Notes under the pieces: model-generated
Database searches by the model: none
What the model was told of the DNA's origin: nothing
What the model saw: the letters and a program-made list of their open reading frames with translations, nothing else
Shown: one piece after another, positions 24,619-27,996 of the stretch
Numbering within the stretch: the stretch's first letter is position 1
Layout: each line of letters starts with the position of its first letter
Source: JAAYJR01 sp964563975
Lineage (GTDB): Bacteria > Bacteroidota > Bacteroidia > Bacteroidales > Prolixibacteraceae
Direction: 5' to 3'
DNA length: 27,996 bases
Assembly: GCA_964563975.1 (NCBI GenBank)
Contig: CAZLZJ010000026.1
Span: 1-27,996, forward strand
Translations under genes and position numbers: made by a program

Positions 24619-27066
24619 ATGAAGATATCATATTCATGGTTAAAAGATTATATCAAATTTGACAATTCACCTGAAGAGATTTGTAATATTCTTACACAAA
24701 TCGGACTTGAAGTTGCAGGATTAGAAGAGGTGGAAAGTGTTAAAGGCGGTATGAAAGGAGTAGTGATCGGGCAAGTTATAACCTGTAAAAAACATCCGGA
24801 TTCTGATCATCTGAGTATAACTACTGTTGATATTGGGAAAGAGACATTGTTAAATATTGTTTGTGGCGCTCCCAACGTGGCTGCAGGCCAAAAAGTTGTT
24901 GTTGCCCCTGCCGGTACCGTCCTATATCCCGGAGGAGAAAAGTTGGTGCTAAAGAGTGTTAAAATCAGAGGTGAGTTGTCAGAAGGAATGATATGTGCAG
25001 AAGATGAAATCGGGATCGGGACAGATCATGAGGGTATTATTGTTCTTAACGATTCAGCCGTTGTTGGCACTAAAGCCAATGATTACTTTAACGTAAAAAG
25101 CGATTATGTTATAGAAATAGATATCACACCAAATCGTATAGATGGAGCCTCTCATATTGGTGTTGCACGCGACCTGGCGGCATTTATGAATCTTGAAACT
25201 CCTGTGAGTTATATTCGTCCTTCTGTTGACAGCTTTAAAACTGATAACACAAAATTATTGATCGATGTGGTAATAGACAATCCTGCGGCATGCTACCGCT
25301 ATGCAGGTGTTTCAATAACAGGAGTAGATGTAAAGCCTTCACCTGAATGGCTGCAGAACAGGCTAAGGGCAATCGGGCTGAATCCTATTAATAATATAGT
25401 GGATATAACAAATTATGTTCTTTTTGAAACAGGACAGCCACTTCATGCATTTGATGCTAAAGATATTACCGGCAGTAAAATAGTTGTGAAAACATTACCG
25501 TCAGGAACCGGTTTTATAACTCTCGATAAGGTTGAGCGCAAACTTCATGAAGAGGATCTGATGATCTGTAATATAGAGGAACCAATGGGAATAGCAGGTG
25601 TTTTTGGGGGAATTGGTTCAGGGATTAAAGCTGCAACAAAAGATATTTTTATTGAAAGCGCATGGTTCAATCCGGTTTATGTCAGAAAAACCACACGCCG
25701 GCACGGACTAAGCACTGATGCCTCTTTTCGCTTTGAAAGGGGCATTGATCCTGAAGGTGTTCTTTATGCGCTTAAAAGGGCTGCATTACTTATAAAAGAG
25801 TATGCAGGAGGGTTGATTTCTTCTGAAATTACAGATGTGTACCCTGTTCCTGCCGTATATAATAAGATTAGGGTTACTTATAAATATATAGATCAACTGA
25901 CCGGGAAAAGTTTAGAAAAAGATATTATTAAAAAGATTTTAAAATCACTTGAAATAAAAATAGAAAAAGAGGATGAAAAGGGCTTGTTACTTGTTGTGCC
26001 TCCTTACAGGGTTGATGTTACCCGCGAAGCTGACATTGTTGAAGAGATTCTCAGAATATATGGTTATAACAATATTGAGATACCAACACAGGTAAAAGTG
26101 TCCTTACAAAACCCTGATAAGGTTGATCCTGAAAATCTCAGAAATACTATTGCTAATTTACTTACCTCATTGGGATTTAATGAAATATGGTCAAATTCGC
26201 TAACAAAAAGTGAGTATTATGAAAATTCAGAAGAGTTCAAAAAAGAGAACACAGTTAAACTTCTCAATCCTTTGAGTTCCGACCTGAACTGTTTGAGGCA
26301 ATCTTTGCTTTATGGCGGATTAGAGTGTATTGCTTATAATATAAACAGGCAAAACAGTAACTTAAAGCTATATGAATTTGGAAACTGTTATGTATTAAAA
26401 GAGGGCTCCGGCAATGCGCTTGTTGGCAACTATGAGGAAGAAGAACATCTGATAGTTTTAATAACAGGTAACAAAGAGGAAGAGAACTGGTTGGGAAAAG
26501 CTGAACCTGAATCATTTTTTCGCATTAAAGCATTTGCTGAAATTATTTTGAAAAAACTTGGAATTGAAATTGATAAACTTACAATAAGTGAAATAGCCAC
26601 TGAATCAATATCAGAAGGTTTAGCTTACGGCACAAGTAAAGGTATATTGCTCAAGGTTGGTTGCGTTTCAGACTCTGTTCTTTCCGGATTTGATATTGAC
26701 AACTCTGTATATATTGCTGATTTTCACTGGAGTTACATCCTGAAAATGCAAATTAAAAAAGAAATTCTGTTTAGAGAACTTCCAAAATTCCCCGGAGTCA
26801 GACGCGATCTTGCCTTATTGATTGATAAAAAAATAAAATTCAGTCAAATAAAGGAGCTTGCATTTAAAACAGAACGAAATATCCTGCAAAAGGTCGGACT
26901 TTTTGATGTATATGAAGGAAAAGGTGTTACTCAGGGGAAAAAATCTTATGCAGTAAGTTTTTTGTTACGTGATAACAGACGTACATTAAACGACAAACAG
27001 ATTGATAAGGCTATGCAAAAAATAGCTACTGCATTAAAGCGTGAATTTGGAGCGCAATTGCGTTAA
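24619..27066 (+). CDS. pheT: Phenylalanyl-tRNA synthetase beta subunit
   Basis: PheT pairs with PheS in an alpha2-beta2 enzyme that charges tRNA(Phe). The 815-residue protein has the full bacterial layout: N-terminal MKISYSWLKDYI, an EMAP-type tRNA-binding domain at about residues 40-155 (VVIGQVITCKKHPDSDHLSI), the B3/B4 editing region (IDITPNRIDGASHIGVARDLA and onwards), the B5 domain at about 415-490 (VPPYRVDVTREADIVEEILRIYGYNNI), a catalytic-like core, and a C-terminal ferredoxin-fold anticodon-binding domain starting near LPKFPGVRRDLALLID. pheS is not in the window, so the two subunits are encoded apart, as is usual in Bacteroidota. The leader is short and lacks a Shine-Dalgarno sequence. 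Confidence 0.97.
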   Translation: MKISYSWLKDYIKFDNSPEEICNILTQIGLEVAGLEEVESVKGGMKGVVIGQVITCKKHPDSDHLSITTVDIGKETLLNIVCGAPNVAAGQKVVVAPAGTVLYPGGEKLVLKSVKIRGELSEGMICAEDEIGIGTDHEGIIVLNDSAVVGTKANDYFNVKSDYVIEIDITPNRIDGASHIGVARDLAAFMNLETPVSYIRPSVDSFKTDNTKLLIDVVIDNPAACYRYAGVSITGVDVKPSPEWLQNRLRAIGLNPINNIVDITNYVLFETGQPLHAFDAKDITGSKIVVKTLPSGTGFITLDKVERKLHEEDLMICNIEEPMGIAGVFGGIGSGIKAATKDIFIESAWFNPVYVRKTTRRHGLSTDASFRFERGIDPEGVLYALKRAALLIKEYAGGLISSEITDVYPVPAVYNKIRVTYKYIDQLTGKSLEKDIIKKILKSLEIKIEKEDEKGLLLVVPPYRVDVTREADIVEEILRIYGYNNIEIPTQVKVSLQNPDKVDPENLRNTIANLLTSLGFNEIWSNSLTKSEYYENSEEFKKENTVKLLNPLSSDLNCLRQSLLYGGLECIAYNINRQNSNLKLYEFGNCYVLKEGSGNALVGNYEEEEHLIVLITGNKEEENWLGKAEPESFFRIKAFAEIILKKLGIEIDKLTISEIATESISEGLAYGTSKGILLKVGCVSDSVLSGFDIDNSVYIADFHWSYILKMQIKKEILFRELPKFPGVRRDLALLIDKKIKFSQIKELAFKTERNILQKVGLFDVYEGKGVTQGKKSYAVSFLLRDNRRTLNDKQIDKAMQKIATALKREFGAQLR

Positions 27067-27129
27067 TATGAGGCTCAATTTTAACGGGACTTATTTGGTA
27101 AGTTTAAAGAGTATTTATAGCTTTAAAAA

Positions 27130-27996
27130 ATGATATACAGGTCTAATAATATTCTTGCTTTGATATCTCCCGATGAAGATGGAAAACTTATTCTGAATCA
27201 AACCCTCTTTTTTCAGAAATCATTGGGAATGAATGTTTTTTTGCTCAACATATTAAAAAAACCATCATTATATAATAAGCTGTTTCGAGCCCGGAATTTA
27301 ACATTTAAGAAGGATGAATCTCTTGAACGGTTAAAAAAATTTGTTGAAAGTGTTGTTGAAGGTGAGGTTCCTGAGTTTATGGCTTTGCGTGTAAAAGTAG
27401 GAAACCCTTTACAAATAATGCTTTTACAATCAAAGAAAGGTGGTTATGAATTTATGATCGTAGATAAAAGCGGATCACAACAGGGGTTGAATAAATATGA
27501 AATTGATAAATTTATAAGCAGATCTGTTTGTCCGGTGATGACCATTAATAAAGATCACTTTACTGATAATTTTAAAAAAATAATTATTCCCGTTGATGTT
27601 TCCAGAGCCACTTCTAAAAGACTCCTTTGGGCAACCTATTTTGCCCGTAAATTTAATGCAAAAATAGAAATCGTTTCTGCTTTAAAATCTAATCTCTCTT
27701 CCAGGAATAGTCTGGCCTGGAAAAATGCAGAAAAATTAAAATATATGCTTTTCCAGCGCGGAATTAAATGCAATGTAACTATTTTGACGGCTCATAGCTG
27801 GGAATACCATAAAGTTATTGTCAATTATATTGAAAAAGAAAAACCGGGCTTGGTAATTATAAGAACACATGAAGAAGCAAGTACGACCGGTACCCAAATA
27901 AGTACATTTGTTTCAAAAATTGTACATCAATGTAAAATGCCGGTATTTACCGTCAATAAATTTATAAATCCAATGCCGGTTGATTTTGAATACTAA
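27130..27996 (+). CDS. Tandem universal stress protein (UspA-like)
   Basis: This 288-residue protein contains two UspA-like alpha/beta domains, at about residues 1-145 (NNILALISPDEDGKLILNQTLFFQKSLGMNVFLLNI, ending CPVMTINKD) and 150-282 (FKKIIIPVDVSRATSKRLLWATYFARKF, ending MPVFTVNKF). The ATP-binding consensus G-x2-G-x9-G-S/T is not evident in either domain; the second has only HEEASTTGTQISTFVSKI at that place. It may therefore not bind ATP in the usual way. It begins 63 bp after pheT in the same direction with no clear promoter, and its stop codon is the last three bases of the window. Usp proteins respond to stress, but the specific role is unknown. Confidence 0.85.
   Translation: MIYRSNNILALISPDEDGKLILNQTLFFQKSLGMNVFLLNILKKPSLYNKLFRARNLTFKKDESLERLKKFVESVVEGEVPEFMALRVKVGNPLQIMLLQSKKGGYEFMIVDKSGSQQGLNKYEIDKFISRSVCPVMTINKDHFTDNFKKIIIPVDVSRATSKRLLWATYFARKFNAKIEIVSALKSNLSSRNSLAWKNAEKLKYMLFQRGIKCNVTILTAHSWEYHKVIVNYIEKEKPGLVIIRTHEEASTTGTQISTFVSKIVHQCKMPVFTVNKFINPMPVDFEY

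Noticed and set aside
1..27996. Possible mobile element, prophage, CRISPR, defence system, tRNA or rRNA gene
   Set aside because: All sizeable genes are recognisable housekeeping or envelope genes. Intergenic regions are below 250 bp, and I saw no spaced direct repeats, terminal inverted repeats, cloverleaf or transposase motifs.

Overview
The window looks like a chromosomal housekeeping segment from a low-GC member of the Bacteroidota, probably Bacteroidales or a related order. Three things point there. Several genes have the phylum's characteristic -7 promoter element TAnnTTTG, once with TTTG exactly 19 nt upstream. Most start codons lack a Shine-Dalgarno sequence. The proteins have Bacteroidota-type features: a FadL/OmpP1 barrel next to an aromatic-rich lipoprotein, a eukaryote/archaeal-type ProRS without an inserted editing domain, and a GyrA with a QGRGGVG box. 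The taxonomic call is inferred from these traits, not from a search.

Layout. Positions 1-1311 (-) hold mnmE, cut at the left edge, divergent from a sirtuin gene (1394-2134). A run of exactly 100 N (2137-2236) is an assembly gap, so the adjacency of the sirtuin and the following fabG (2238-2984) is not proven. Next come a membrane-bound SpoIIE/RsbU-type phosphatase (3066-4976) and, on the opposite strand with no intervening base, clpC (4977-7499). Divergent from clpC are gyrA (7747-10239), a TPR lipoprotein (10382-11557, with its own promoter and a terminator), and prfC followed by a small membrane protein of the UPF0316 type (11710-13880). A minus-strand translation cluster proS-pepT-tilS (17951-13895) has gaps of 5 and 20 bp. 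Then come a Tyr/Trp/Gly-rich lipoprotein (18052-19455) with a FadL-family outer-membrane barrel (19505-21052), a DUF819 membrane protein with a striking start-proximal hairpin (21124-22389), a lipoprotein M3 peptidase (22399-24516, -), pheT (24619-27066) and a tandem-domain universal stress protein (27130-27996).

Functional picture. Much of the window serves translation: tRNA modification (MnmE, TilS), aminoacylation (ProS, PheT), and peptide release or ribosome recycling (PrfC). ClpC, PepT and the M3 peptidase cover protein and peptide turnover, GyrA covers DNA topology, and FabG covers fatty-acid synthesis. The less understood parts are the SpoIIE phosphatase without a visible partner, the aromatic-rich lipoprotein plus FadL barrel, and the DUF819 gene.

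I found no CRISPR array, tRNA or rRNA gene, transposase, integrase, prophage gene, toxin-antitoxin pair or recognisable defence system. I do not see a clear undescribed multi-gene system. The best leads are small: a leader hairpin, a GyrA quinolone-pocket substitution, a sirtuin with a changed zinc ligand, and the aromatic-rich lipoprotein. No stretch longer than 300 bases lacks a gene.
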